A stretch of 64,000 bases of DNA from Nostoc edaphicum CCNP1411 (GTDB lineage Bacteria; Cyanobacteriota; Cyanobacteriia; Cyanobacteriales; Nostocaceae): assembly GCF_014023275.1 (NCBI RefSeq), contig NZ_CP054698.1:7277001-7341000 (forward strand), in the 5' to 3' direction. Of the stretch, positions 49,345-58,016 are shown in pieces (position 1 is the first letter of the stretch; every line of letters begins with the position of its first letter). Both the position numbers and the translations under genes were made by a program. Under the pieces are notes generated by a model. It searched no databases and was not told the origin of the DNA. It saw only the letters and a list, made by a program, of their open reading frames with translations.

Positions 49345-50838
49345 GTGACTGCTATTCAACAAGAACAAAAAAATTCGCAGCAAGAGTATTTGCAAACATT
49401 TATCCAAAGATATACTCAGCGCACACAAACTTCTAAAAATCTAGCACAGCAATATCGTCCAGTGCTGGCTGATAAAACTTCCATTGGGTTCAACTTTTCT
49501 CCAGAAATTAAAGAATTATGCTATCCTATCGCCGTGGAACGTTCTTCTGGTTCTCGACTATGGGACGTTGATGGCAATGAATACATCGATATTCTCATGG
49601 GATTGGGAATAAATCTATGTGGTCATAATCCATTATTTGTGCAAAATGCGATCGCAGAACAATTACAACGAGGAATGCATATCGGGGTGCAAAATGCCTT
49701 AGCGGGTGAAGTAGCACAACTAATCAGCGATTTAACGGGCATGGAACGAGTTACTTTTAGTAACACAGGCACAGAAGCGGTAATGACTGCCGTCAGAATC
49801 GCCCGTGCAGCGACAAAACGCCCAAAAATCGCCATTTTCACCAACTCTTACCACGGACACTTTGATGCTGTATTGGTACGGGCTACTAGAACAGAATATG
49901 TCAAAAAAGGCATCCGTCGAATTATTGCTCACAAAGCTGAATCTGGTAGTTTTTTCGGAAAATTAGCACAACCAATTCAAGCGAATTTAGCAGCAAATCT
50001 CAATCCCAAAGCTGTACCAGCCGCTACAGGAATTCCTGATAGTGCTGCTTGTGATGTCTTAATTTTAGAGTATGGTAACGAGCGATCGCTAGACATCATT
50101 CGCAAACATCGCCATGAACTCGCCGCCGTTTTAGTGGAACCAGTGCAAAGCCGTCATCCAGAACTCCAGCCCCGCGAATTTCTCCACCAATTACGCGAAA
50201 TTACCCAGCAACTCGGCATAGTTCTAATTTTTGACGAAATGGTAACAGGCTTCCGCATTCATCCAGGAGGCGCACAAGCTTGGTTTGGCGTGCAAGCAGA
50301 CATCGCCACCTACAGCAAAATTGTCGGTGGTGGCTTACCCCTTGCGGTAATTGCTGGCAAAGCAAGTTACATGGACTACATCGACGGTGGACAATGGCGC
50401 TTTGGCGATGATTCCTCACCTCAAATACCAACCACCTTTTTTGCAGGTACATTTTGTAAACATCCCCTAGCCCTAGCCGCAGCCCGTGCAACTTTACAGC
50501 ATCTCAAAACTCAGGGAATCGGATTGCATGAACAACTTAATCAACGTACCAGCCAACTTGTGAGCGATTTAAACACAGAGATGAAAAACCAGGGAATAGT
50601 AATTAAGTTTACCTCCTTTGGTTCCTTCTTTGCGATCGCAGCTTCCCAAAGCGCAATTCCACCGATAGCGATGAATTTACTCTCCTATCACCTATTAGCA
50701 AAAGGTATCCATCTCCGCCAAGGAGATAAAGGCGGATTTCTTTCTACAGCACACACAGATACAGATATCCATACTATCAAACAAGCATGGATTGAAAGTA
50801 TTAACGAACTAAAAATAGGAGGCTTCATGACTGATTAA
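49345..50838 (+). CDS. class III PLP aminotransferase (GSA-aminomutase-like)
   Basis: This is a fold-type I, class III aminotransferase of 497 residues related to glutamate-1-semialdehyde aminomutase and to the amine-forming domains of microcystin and iturin-type synthetases. Seen in the sequence: WDVDGNEYID, SNTGTEAVM (cofactor phosphate loop), SYHGHFD, IFDEMVTGFR (Asp to the pyridine nitrogen) and YSKIVGGG with Lys325 as the Schiff-base residue. The start is GTG, with CGGAG about nine bases upstream. Two roles fit the context: amination of the aldehyde released by the adjacent reductase domain, as MxcL does in myxochelin B, or amination of a beta-keto intermediate on a PKS. Both PKSs here retain a KR, which favours the first option. 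Confidence 0.93.
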   Translation: MTAIQQEQKNSQQEYLQTFIQRYTQRTQTSKNLAQQYRPVLADKTSIGFNFSPEIKELCYPIAVERSSGSRLWDVDGNEYIDILMGLGINLCGHNPLFVQNAIAEQLQRGMHIGVQNALAGEVAQLISDLTGMERVTFSNTGTEAVMTAVRIARAATKRPKIAIFTNSYHGHFDAVLVRATRTEYVKKGIRRIIAHKAESGSFFGKLAQPIQANLAANLNPKAVPAATGIPDSAACDVLILEYGNERSLDIIRKHRHELAAVLVEPVQSRHPELQPREFLHQLREITQQLGIVLIFDEMVTGFRIHPGGAQAWFGVQADIATYSKIVGGGLPLAVIAGKASYMDYIDGGQWRFGDDSSPQIPTTFFAGTFCKHPLALAAARATLQHLKTQGIGLHEQLNQRTSQLVSDLNTEMKNQGIVIKFTSFGSFFAIAASQSAIPPIAMNLLSYHLLAKGIHLRQGDKGGFLSTAHTDTDIHTIKQAWIESINELKIGGFMTD

Positions 50839-50861
50839 TATCATGTCCGCCTAAATAAAAC

Positions 50862-50942
50862 TACCCCACCCGCCCCTTGCAAAGGGGGGAAAAAAGAAAT
50901 CTAGTTCCCTCCCCTTTGCAAGGGGAGGGTTAGGGTGGGGTA
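50862..50942. repeat. palindromic repeat after aminotransferase gene
   Basis: Intergenic unit 24 bases after the stop, followed by the CTCTGCG-type simple repeat at 50983-51014. Confidence 0.87.
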
Positions 50943-51044
50943 ACACGTAATGCACATAATACAACTTCTAAAAACCCTCTTTATTCTCTGTGTTCTCTGC
51001 GCCTCTGCGGTTCGTTCAAATATTACTCCATCAAAAATAGAACT

Positions 51045-51323
51045 ATGGCAACAATCGGAAAATACTGCAAAGCATACCTAGTCAAACAATTTCGCCAATA
51101 TCCCCAATGGCGAGAACAAACAGAAAATATCCGCCCTCAAAAGGAGGTAGTAGATAATCGAAAACTCACCGACGAAGACATTCTTTACCTCCAAGAAAAT
51201 TACATCGTCACAGATGGAATTTTTCAAGACGAGAACATCATTTTTAATGACATTACACCCGAATGGCAAGACTTTTGCCATCAAACCTTAAAATTTGAAC
51301 TTCCCGTATACGAAACTGCTTAA
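51045..51323 (+). CDS. small hypothetical protein in cluster
   Basis: This 92-residue protein is not one I recognise. It is soluble, without signal peptide or membrane segment. It begins MATIGKYCKAYLVKQF, has an acidic middle (LTDEDILYLQENYIVTDGIF) and ends in ELPVYETA. It sits between the aminotransferase and the MbtH-like gene on the same strand, with 60 bases to the latter. A repeat copy and a simple CTCTGCG-type repeat fill the space upstream. Its position suggests an accessory role in the pathway, but no function can be assigned. Confidence 0.7.
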   Translation: MATIGKYCKAYLVKQFRQYPQWREQTENIRPQKEVVDNRKLTDEDILYLQENYIVTDGIFQDENIIFNDITPEWQDFCHQTLKFELPVYETA

Positions 51324-51382
51324 CCCCTCCCATTCCTAAGGGGAGTTGCCGAAAACTTTGAATTGTTTACTAGGAGAAAATC

Positions 51383-51607
51383 ATGAGTCAAAACGAACAA
51401 GAAGACACCACAATTTATCAAGTTGTCATCAACGAAGAAGAACAATATTCTATTTGGCCAGAATACAGAAAAATCCCTTATGGTTGGCGAGGAGTTGGCA
51501 AAAGTGGTTTAAAACAGGAATGCCTAGAATATATCAAACAAGTGTGGACTGATATGCGTCCTTTAAGCCTTCGCAAAGGGATGGAACAAACCGTACAATC
51601 AACATAG
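51383..51607 (+). CDS. MbtH-like protein
   Basis: This 74-residue protein is of the MbtH family, small partners that bind adenylation domains and are needed for their solubility or activity. The family signature is complete: [21 protein letters not shown], then [17 protein letters not shown] with the conserved tryptophans and Pro. AGGAG lies about seven bases before the ATG, one of the clearest ribosome sites in the window. It probably serves several of the ten A domains of this cluster. Confidence 0.96.
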   Translation: MSQNEQEDTTIYQVVINEEEQYSIWPEYRKIPYGWRGVGKSGLKQECLEYIKQVWTDMRPLSLRKGMEQTVQST

Positions 51608-51937
51608 TTTCACCAATTCAATTCTCTAAAAGAAAGCTACAAACACCTTATACCAATTCTGTATGAAGATGCACATAATAGATCCCCTTTGCTAGAGGCT
51701 ACGGTGCATACACAAGTTAAATTACCCCCCTTAATCCCCCCTTGCAAAGGGGGGAAAAAAGAAATCCAGTTCCCTCCCCTTGCAAAGGGGAGGGTTAGGG
51801 TGGGGTAAAACCTTGGTTAATCAGATATTTCAGACTTATGTATACACAGTAGCTTGCTAAGAGGGGGGTAAATATATGCAACTTCACAAAGAAACGGTAT
51901 TACTTTCTGCATTACGAATTACGAATTAGTATTTCCC
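51608..51937. repeat. gene-free 330 bases: palindromic repeat and remnants
   Basis: Holds one full reverse-oriented unit (51721-51807), GCTACGGTGCATACAC spacer pieces on both sides and an ATTACGAATTACGAATTA block near the end. I see no gene here. Confidence 0.85.
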
Positions 51938-52396
51938 ATGTATCACGATGCACCTTTACAACAGTTAGAACTCATAGTCCCGTGGGAATTGCCACTTGAA
52001 CGTGAGTTGAGTAAATCCAATCAAATGAAGTTGACGAAAGCACTCACGGAACTACTGACGGCATTAGCTGAATCTGATGTGAAGCAAGGTATCGTGATAC
52101 TAGAAAATGCAATAGCAGAATTAGAAATTTACGATACATTTACCGCAGAGGTTACATCTACAAATACAACGTTGAAGTACTGGGAAATTGAAGATTTTGA
52201 TAACTATTTTCGTGTTCGTCATGTGCAAACTACTGAACCAGAAATTTGCCTAGTGCATGGATTGATGGTTGCTTGTCAAGCCTTTTTACACTTGAGTATA
52301 AAAGATGTTCTCGATATCAATCAACTCAATTTCCAGCGAGAAGGATTTAGAGCTAATGCTTATCTTTTTGGACGAGTTTTTCACCTAACTTTGTAG
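51938..52396 (+). CDS. hypothetical protein, paired with the next gene
   Basis: This 152-residue soluble protein is not one I recognise. The N-terminal half looks helical and amphipathic (LTKALTELLTALAESDVKQG), followed by a mixed region with YWEIEDFDNYFRVRHV and a helical MVACQAFLHLSIKD segment. No catalytic motif stands out. Its stop is two bases before the next ATG, so the two proteins are probably translated together and may form one complex. The upstream 330 bases hold repeats rather than another gene. Confidence 0.75.
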   Translation: MYHDAPLQQLELIVPWELPLERELSKSNQMKLTKALTELLTALAESDVKQGIVILENAIAELEIYDTFTAEVTSTNTTLKYWEIEDFDNYFRVRHVQTTEPEICLVHGLMVACQAFLHLSIKDVLDINQLNFQREGFRANAYLFGRVFHLTL

Positions 52397-52398
52397 CC

Positions 52399-53058
52399 AT
52401 GAACAGCAGTCAAATCCAACCACAGGAAATCTGGAAAGGATTTCACTGGTCATTTTTTATTAATATTCAAGGTTTGATAATTTGTTTGCGTCGCTTTGAA
52501 GTAGAACTGATAAAAGGAAATATCCAACAAGCCCTTTTAGAGCTACAATCTGCCACAAAATTAATGCTAGCATCCGGTGCAGCAATGCAGTTAGCAGGTA
52601 GTATAAATCCCGAACTTTACGCAGCCGAAATTCGCCCTTCCATGACACCACCTGAAGTAAAATCTCATGATTTTAGCGGTTTAATGTCTTGGGAACACGC
52701 AGTTTTAATCAAAGTTTGGAAACAGTTGCGCCCTCACTTTTCCAACCTACCAATAGAACTACAACCACAACATCAAAACTTTGTTGATGCTTATCTCTAT
52801 CTTGCTCATTCCCACCGCGCGGTTTGTCAAAAGTTTGGTGGTGAAGAAGCTGGTAGCTTACGATTTGAGCGTGGCTGCGCTGTGGATACTCTAGATGTAT
52901 TTACCCGCAGTCGCTATCAATTCTTGCATCCCCAAGTCGAATTACCCCCCTTAATCCCCCCTTGCAAAGGGGGGAAAAAAGAGATTCTAGTTCCCTCCCC
53001 AATGCATCGGGGGGAAACCGGAAATCTAGTTCCCTCCCCTTTGCAAGGGGAGGGTTAG
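52399..53058 (+). CDS. hypothetical helical protein with repeat-encoded C-terminus
   Basis: This is an unrecognised protein of 219 residues. Residues 1-180 look mainly helical and contain several His and acidic residues (SWEHAVLIK, LYLAHSHRAV, KFGGEEAGSL, RGCAVDTLDVF), which could belong to a metal- or cofactor-binding helical enzyme; this is a guess. From about residue 181 (base 52941) the frame runs into a palindromic repeat, giving VELPPLIPPCKGGKK and more, and the stop is the TAG of GGGTTAGGG in that repeat. The natural protein probably ended near FLHPQ. It is followed directly by the second PKS. Confidence 0.75.
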   Translation: MNSSQIQPQEIWKGFHWSFFINIQGLIICLRRFEVELIKGNIQQALLELQSATKLMLASGAAMQLAGSINPELYAAEIRPSMTPPEVKSHDFSGLMSWEHAVLIKVWKQLRPHFSNLPIELQPQHQNFVDAYLYLAHSHRAVCQKFGGEEAGSLRFERGCAVDTLDVFTRSRYQFLHPQVELPPLIPPCKGGKKEILVPSPMHRGETGNLVPSPLQGEG

Positions 53059-53067
53059 GGTGGGGTA
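52941..53067. repeat. palindromic repeat at end of unknown gene, before PKS2
   Basis: Two units. The copy extends the preceding reading frame by about 39 codons and supplies its TAG stop. Confidence 0.88.
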
Positions 53068-53112
53068 TCTTCAATTCACTTAACGTTCTTTTTTGTGCGA
53101 CACAAAATTATT

Positions 53113-56100
53113 ATGAATTCTTCCATAGATAATATTAACAACTTAACTTCATCTCAACGCATTTTGGCTGCTCTCAAAGATGCTCGGACTAAATTAGAAG
53201 CAGTTGAACTCGAAAAACAAGAGCAAATCGCTATTATTGGTATAGCTGGGCGCTTTCCCGGCGCTCGTAGTGTAGATGAGTTTTGGCACAATATCAAAAA
53301 TGGTATCGAGTCCATTGAGTTACTCACAAATGACGAATTACTGACAGCCGGAGTCAAGCCAGAAGAATTACAAAACCCTAATTATGTTCGTGCATACGCC
53401 AGCTTTTCTGGAATTGATGAGTTTGATGCAGCCTTTTTTGGATATTCACCTAGAGAAGCAGAAATTCTCGATCCCCAGCATCGCCTATTTTTAGAATGTG
53501 CTTGGGAAGCATTAGAAAATGCAGGCTACGATTCAGAACAATATCCAGGTGCGATCGCAGTTTATGCAGGTACAGCATTAAATAGTTATCTTGTCAACTT
53601 ATACAGCAATCCCAACTACAATACCATCGATCCGGTGCAGGTGGTTATTAGTAATGTTATGGGTTTAATGCCTACCCGTGTATCTTACAAATTAAATCTC
53701 ACTGGGCCTAGTTGTGGAGTCCAAACGGGTTGTTCCACATCTTTAGTAAGTGTCCATTTGGCCTGCCAAAGTTTGCTGCATCGAGAATGCGATATGGCGT
53801 TGGCGGGTGGTGTATCCCTTGGTTCTGGGGAAAAAACAGGGTATCTTTACAAAGACGATGGCGTACTTTCACCAGATGGATATTGTCGCGCCTTTGATGT
53901 CAACGCCAAGGGAACAGTTTTTGGGAATGGGTTGGGAATTGTCGTCCTCAAACGTTTACGGGATGCAATTAGCGATCGCGATCATATTTATGCGATCATC
54001 AAAGGCACTGCAATTAATAATGATGGTTCCCAAAAGGTGGGTTTGACTGCACCTAGTGTAACAGGACAAGCACAGGCGATCGCCACTGCAATATCTAAAG
54101 CCAAAGTTGAACCAGAAACAATTCAATATATTGAAACCCACGGTACAGGAACAGCTTTAGGTGATCCCATTGAAATTGCTGCCTTGACTAAGGTATTTTC
54201 CCAACATACCAACAAAAAACAATTCTGTGCCATTGGCTCAGTAAAAACAAATATTGGTCATCTAGATGCAGCTGCGGGTGTGACAGGATTAATCAAAGTC
54301 GCATTGGCTCTTAAGCACGAACAAATTCCCCCCAGTCTGAATTTTACCAGCCCGAATCCCCAAATTGACTTCGCCAATAGTCCATTTTTTGTGAATACCA
54401 AGTTGACATCCTGGGTAAATAATGGCGTACCGAGAAGGGCGGGAGTTAGTTCTTTTGGCATGGGTGGTACAAATGCCCATGCAATTTTAGAACAAGCACC
54501 TACAGAAATTCAAAATAAAGATGGAATTGAACGTCCTCATCTTCTAATTCTGAGTGCAAAAACTCCATCAGCTTTGGAGGTAGCAACAGGAAATCTCGCT
54601 ACATATTTGCAACAGTTTCCCGATACAGATATTGCTGATGTGGCATATACATTGCAAACGGGACGACGCGCTTTTGAACATCGTCGCTGTTTGGTTTGTC
54701 AAACTGCGTCGGAAGCAGTGGAAATATTAACTACATCTGATTCTCCACAACTTTTAAGTCAATCACCCGGTGCGGCTCAAACTACCGTAGCTTTTCTGTT
54801 CCCAGGACAAGGAAGCCAATATGTGAATATGGGATGGGAGTTATACACAACCGAGGCAATTTTTCGAGAAGAAATTGATCGTTGTTGTGAATTACTCGTA
54901 CCACATTTAGGCTTGGATTTGCGAAATCTTCTCTATCCTGAATTAAATACACCCCTCCCCAACCCTCACGCCACTTGCTTCAAGTCGGCAGAGCCGCCCA
55001 ACGCAGTGGCTCCCCTTGCTAAGGGGAGGGAGCAATTAGAACCCTTCCCCACTCCCCACTCTCCAGATTTATCCCAAACCGCCTACGCCCAACCCGCTTT
55101 ATTTGTAGTCGAATATGCCCTAGCCAAACTCTGGATATCATGGGGAATCCAGCCACGGGCGATGATTGGTCATAGTATTGGTGAATATGTCGCCGCCACA
55201 TTAGCTGGTGTGTTCAACTTAGCTGATGCCTTGATGCTAGTTGTGCAACGCGGACAACTGATGCAACAGTGTCCCCCAGGAGTGATGCTTTCTGTTTCCC
55301 TCGCCGCAGAGAAACTGCAACCGTTACTTACAGATGATTTAGTAATTGCTGTTGACAATGCGCCTAGATTATGCGTGGTGTCAGGAGAAGAAAAAGCGAT
55401 CGCACTTTTAGAACAACGTTTAGCTAGTGAAAATATTACCTATCGGCGATTGCATACAAACCATGCTTTTCACTCACCGATGATGTCAAAGGCGATCGCA
55501 CCTTTTACAGAAATCTTACACAAGATTCAACTCCATCCACCGCAAATTCCTTTGATTTCTAACGTCACAGGTACTTGGATGACTGCGGCACAAGCTTGTG
55601 ATCCCAACTATTGGGCAACCCATCTGCGTCAGCCAGTGCAGTTTAGCGACGGAATTAGGCAACTGCAACAAACATCCCATCAGGTTTTTCTGGAAGTTGG
55701 ATTTGGTCAAACCTTGAGTACCATTATTCGACAATTTACCGATGCACCGCCTACTTTCGCATCTGGGCGACATCCCCAAGATACCAAATCGGATGTCGGC
55801 TTGATTTGCCAAACCTTGGGACAGCTTTGGCTTTCGGGCGTAGCCGTCAACTGGTCTAAATTCTATGCTTTACAACAACCGCAAAAACTGCCCTTGCCAA
55901 CCTATCCCTTTGAGCGGCAGCGCTACTGGATAGACCGACATCCATCGTCAGAAGTTGCTCCCATCCTGCCAGAAAAGCCCCAGAAGCAAGAGGATATATC
56001 AAATTGGTTTTATTTGCCCTCTTGGGTGCGATCGCCGCTTCTGCGTCCTTCTCAGATACCAACAAAACAACGATATTTGGTCTTTTGTCATCCTGACAGT

Positions 56101-57936
56101 ATCGGTGAACAACTGGTGCAGCGTCTCCAGAAAGCCGGACAGCAAGTAATTACCGTGACACCAGGAGCGGAATTTACTTCAAAGGGCGACGCTTACACCA
56201 TTGCGCTTGATAACCCAAAAGATTATGAAACACTATGGCAGCAATTACAAACAGCCGGAACTTTACCTGATGCGATCGCACATTTATGGACTCTCACCGA
56301 TTCGGTAGCAAATGATCGCTTTGAGCAAAGGCAAACCCTCGGTTTTTACAGTTTACTCTGGCTGACTCAGGCATTATCTTCATCACCGCAGCCTCTAAGA
56401 ATCTATGTACTGACTCAGCAGGTGCAAAATGTTCTCTTAACTGAAACCCTCAATCCCGCAGACGCAACAATTCTCGGTCTTTGCAAAGTAATTCCCCAAG
56501 AATACCCGAATTTGATTTGCCAAAATATTGATTTATCACTTCCGATCGCCAATTTTGAGCAACTGATAGCGGAATTAACGATAAATAACACCCCATCAAA
56601 CACCCTCCCCTTGCCAAGGGGAGGGCTGGGGAGGGGTGTATTTAACTCCGAAGACACCCCCCTTTCATCGGGACAGAGGGGGGTAGGAGCGCTAGGGAGA
56701 GGTAACTATTTCATTGCTTACCGGGGTAAAACTCGCTGGATACAAGAATTCCAGCCGATTCCTTTACCTGCCCCTGAGTCTTCCCAAATACCCCTAATTG
56801 AAGGTGGCGTGTATGCGATCGCTGGAGACTTGGTGGAAGGTTTGGGGTTAATTTATGCCCGGTTTCTGGCGCAAACAGTGAACGCGAAATTAATACTTTT
56901 GGGACGGTCAGATTTGCCACAACCTGCCCAATGGGAAACTTGGTTGGCTTCCCACGGTCGCCAAAATCCCATTAGCCACTGTATTCAACAGTTGCAAGCT
57001 TTACAAACTACAGGATGTGAATTCCTATTTTATAGCGTTGACTTAGCGGATATCATGCAAGTGCAAACTGCTATTACCGAAGCTACAAGCCAATTTGGGG
57101 CAATTAATGGAGTCATTCATGCTGCGGCTATGGGCGATCGCGCCAGTTGTTTGATTCGTAACCTCGATACTCAGGAATGTAGCCGACAATTCCATACAAA
57201 AATACATGGTTTATTAGCATTAGAAAAAGCTCTCCACAATCAACCCTTAGACTTTTTCCTTTTGCAATCTTCTCTGTCTGCGGTTGTCGGTGGAATTGGC
57301 TTTGCTGCTTATGCCGGGGCAAACTTGTTTATGGATGCTTTCGCACAGCAACGTAGTCAAAACAGTGATACACCTTGGATTAGTATCAACTGGGATGCAG
57401 TGCGTTTTGATGAAACTGCCATACTCACAGGTGCTGCTCTTGTAGATTTGGCTATGACTCCCCAGGAAGTTTGGCAAGTGACTGAGCGCATTCTAGCCCA
57501 ACCTGTCGCTGCACTAGTTACTGTTTCGCCTGTAAACCTCCAGTCTCGTTTCATACAGCCTGAAGTAATTCATGATACTACACGCACTGATAATAACCAC
57601 GCACGCCCTAACATTCCTACCACTTACGTTGCCCCTAGTGGCTACATTGAAACCAGAGTTGCCCAATTAATGGAAAACTTATTGGGTATTGCTCCCATCG
57701 GCATTCACGATAACTTTTTTGAGTTGGGTGGACATTCATTGCTAGCAATTCAGGCGGTTTCTCAGCTACGGGAAGAATTTCAAGTAGAATTGCCGATGCG
57801 ACAATTTTTATTTGAATCACCAACCGTTGCAGGTATAGCCAAAATTATCATCGAAAACCAAATACCAACACTAGATGATCCAGAAGCGATCGCAAAATTA
57901 TTAGATCAAGTAGAACAAACTGATTTTTCTCGTTAA
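53113..57936 (+). CDS. PKS2, KS-AT-KR-ACP type I polyketide synthase
   Basis: This second single-module PKS has the same domain order as PKS1. I prefer the ATG at 53113 to a GTG six codons upstream; neither has a good ribosome site. Residues about 10-40 form a charged helix (SSQRILAALKDARTKLEAVE) that could dock to an upstream synthetase. The KS has Cys207 (GCSTSL), ETHGTGT and KTNIGH. The AT has an intact GHSIGEY with Ser688 and HAFH, for malonyl-CoA. The KR has GDLVEGLG and a Ser...Tyr1400...Asn set. The ACP has GGHSLL with Ser1542. No DH or ER is seen. Repeat inserts occur in the same AT loop as in PKS1 (54951-55031) and before the KR (56590-56703). It is separated from the main assembly line by seven genes, so its place in the biosynthetic order is unknown; an initiating or a late role is possible. 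Confidence 0.95.
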   Translation: MNSSIDNINNLTSSQRILAALKDARTKLEAVELEKQEQIAIIGIAGRFPGARSVDEFWHNIKNGIESIELLTNDELLTAGVKPEELQNPNYVRAYASFSGIDEFDAAFFGYSPREAEILDPQHRLFLECAWEALENAGYDSEQYPGAIAVYAGTALNSYLVNLYSNPNYNTIDPVQVVISNVMGLMPTRVSYKLNLTGPSCGVQTGCSTSLVSVHLACQSLLHRECDMALAGGVSLGSGEKTGYLYKDDGVLSPDGYCRAFDVNAKGTVFGNGLGIVVLKRLRDAISDRDHIYAIIKGTAINNDGSQKVGLTAPSVTGQAQAIATAISKAKVEPETIQYIETHGTGTALGDPIEIAALTKVFSQHTNKKQFCAIGSVKTNIGHLDAAAGVTGLIKVALALKHEQIPPSLNFTSPNPQIDFANSPFFVNTKLTSWVNNGVPRRAGVSSFGMGGTNAHAILEQAPTEIQNKDGIERPHLLILSAKTPSALEVATGNLATYLQQFPDTDIADVAYTLQTGRRAFEHRRCLVCQTASEAVEILTTSDSPQLLSQSPGAAQTTVAFLFPGQGSQYVNMGWELYTTEAIFREEIDRCCELLVPHLGLDLRNLLYPELNTPLPNPHATCFKSAEPPNAVAPLAKGREQLEPFPTPHSPDLSQTAYAQPALFVVEYALAKLWISWGIQPRAMIGHSIGEYVAATLAGVFNLADALMLVVQRGQLMQQCPPGVMLSVSLAAEKLQPLLTDDLVIAVDNAPRLCVVSGEEKAIALLEQRLASENITYRRLHTNHAFHSPMMSKAIAPFTEILHKIQLHPPQIPLISNVTGTWMTAAQACDPNYWATHLRQPVQFSDGIRQLQQTSHQVFLEVGFGQTLSTIIRQFTDAPPTFASGRHPQDTKSDVGLICQTLGQLWLSGVAVNWSKFYALQQPQKLPLPTYPFERQRYWIDRHPSSEVAPILPEKPQKQEDISNWFYLPSWVRSPLLRPSQIPTKQRYLVFCHPDSIGEQLVQRLQKAGQQVITVTPGAEFTSKGDAYTIALDNPKDYETLWQQLQTAGTLPDAIAHLWTLTDSVANDRFEQRQTLGFYSLLWLTQALSSSPQPLRIYVLTQQVQNVLLTETLNPADATILGLCKVIPQEYPNLICQNIDLSLPIANFEQLIAELTINNTPSNTLPLPRGGLGRGVFNSEDTPLSSGQRGVGALGRGNYFIAYRGKTRWIQEFQPIPLPAPESSQIPLIEGGVYAIAGDLVEGLGLIYARFLAQTVNAKLILLGRSDLPQPAQWETWLASHGRQNPISHCIQQLQALQTTGCEFLFYSVDLADIMQVQTAITEATSQFGAINGVIHAAAMGDRASCLIRNLDTQECSRQFHTKIHGLLALEKALHNQPLDFFLLQSSLSAVVGGIGFAAYAGANLFMDAFAQQRSQNSDTPWISINWDAVRFDETAILTGAALVDLAMTPQEVWQVTERILAQPVAALVTVSPVNLQSRFIQPEVIHDTTRTDNNHARPNIPTTYVAPSGYIETRVAQLMENLLGIAPIGIHDNFFELGGHSLLAIQAVSQLREEFQVELPMRQFLFESPTVAGIAKIIIENQIPTLDDPEAIAKLLDQVEQTDFSR
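54951..55031. repeat. repeat copy in PKS2 AT domain, itself interrupted
   Basis: CACCCCTCCCCAACCC and CCCCTTGCTAAGGGGAGGG arms are split by a second Nostoc-type palindromic repeat (CACTTGCTTCAAGTCGGCAG region), a repeat inside a repeat, still in frame. Confidence 0.85.
56590..56703. repeat. repeat copy before PKS2 KR
   Basis: Encodes NTLPLPRGGLGRGV and TPLSSGQRGV between the two halves of the reductase region, near the site used by PKS1. Confidence 0.85.
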
Positions 57937-58016
57937 ACCTCTTTCAAGAAACACATTCTAGTAAACAATTAAAAATTCAACAAATGCACCTTTCTTAACT
58001 AAAAAAGCAGCGATTG

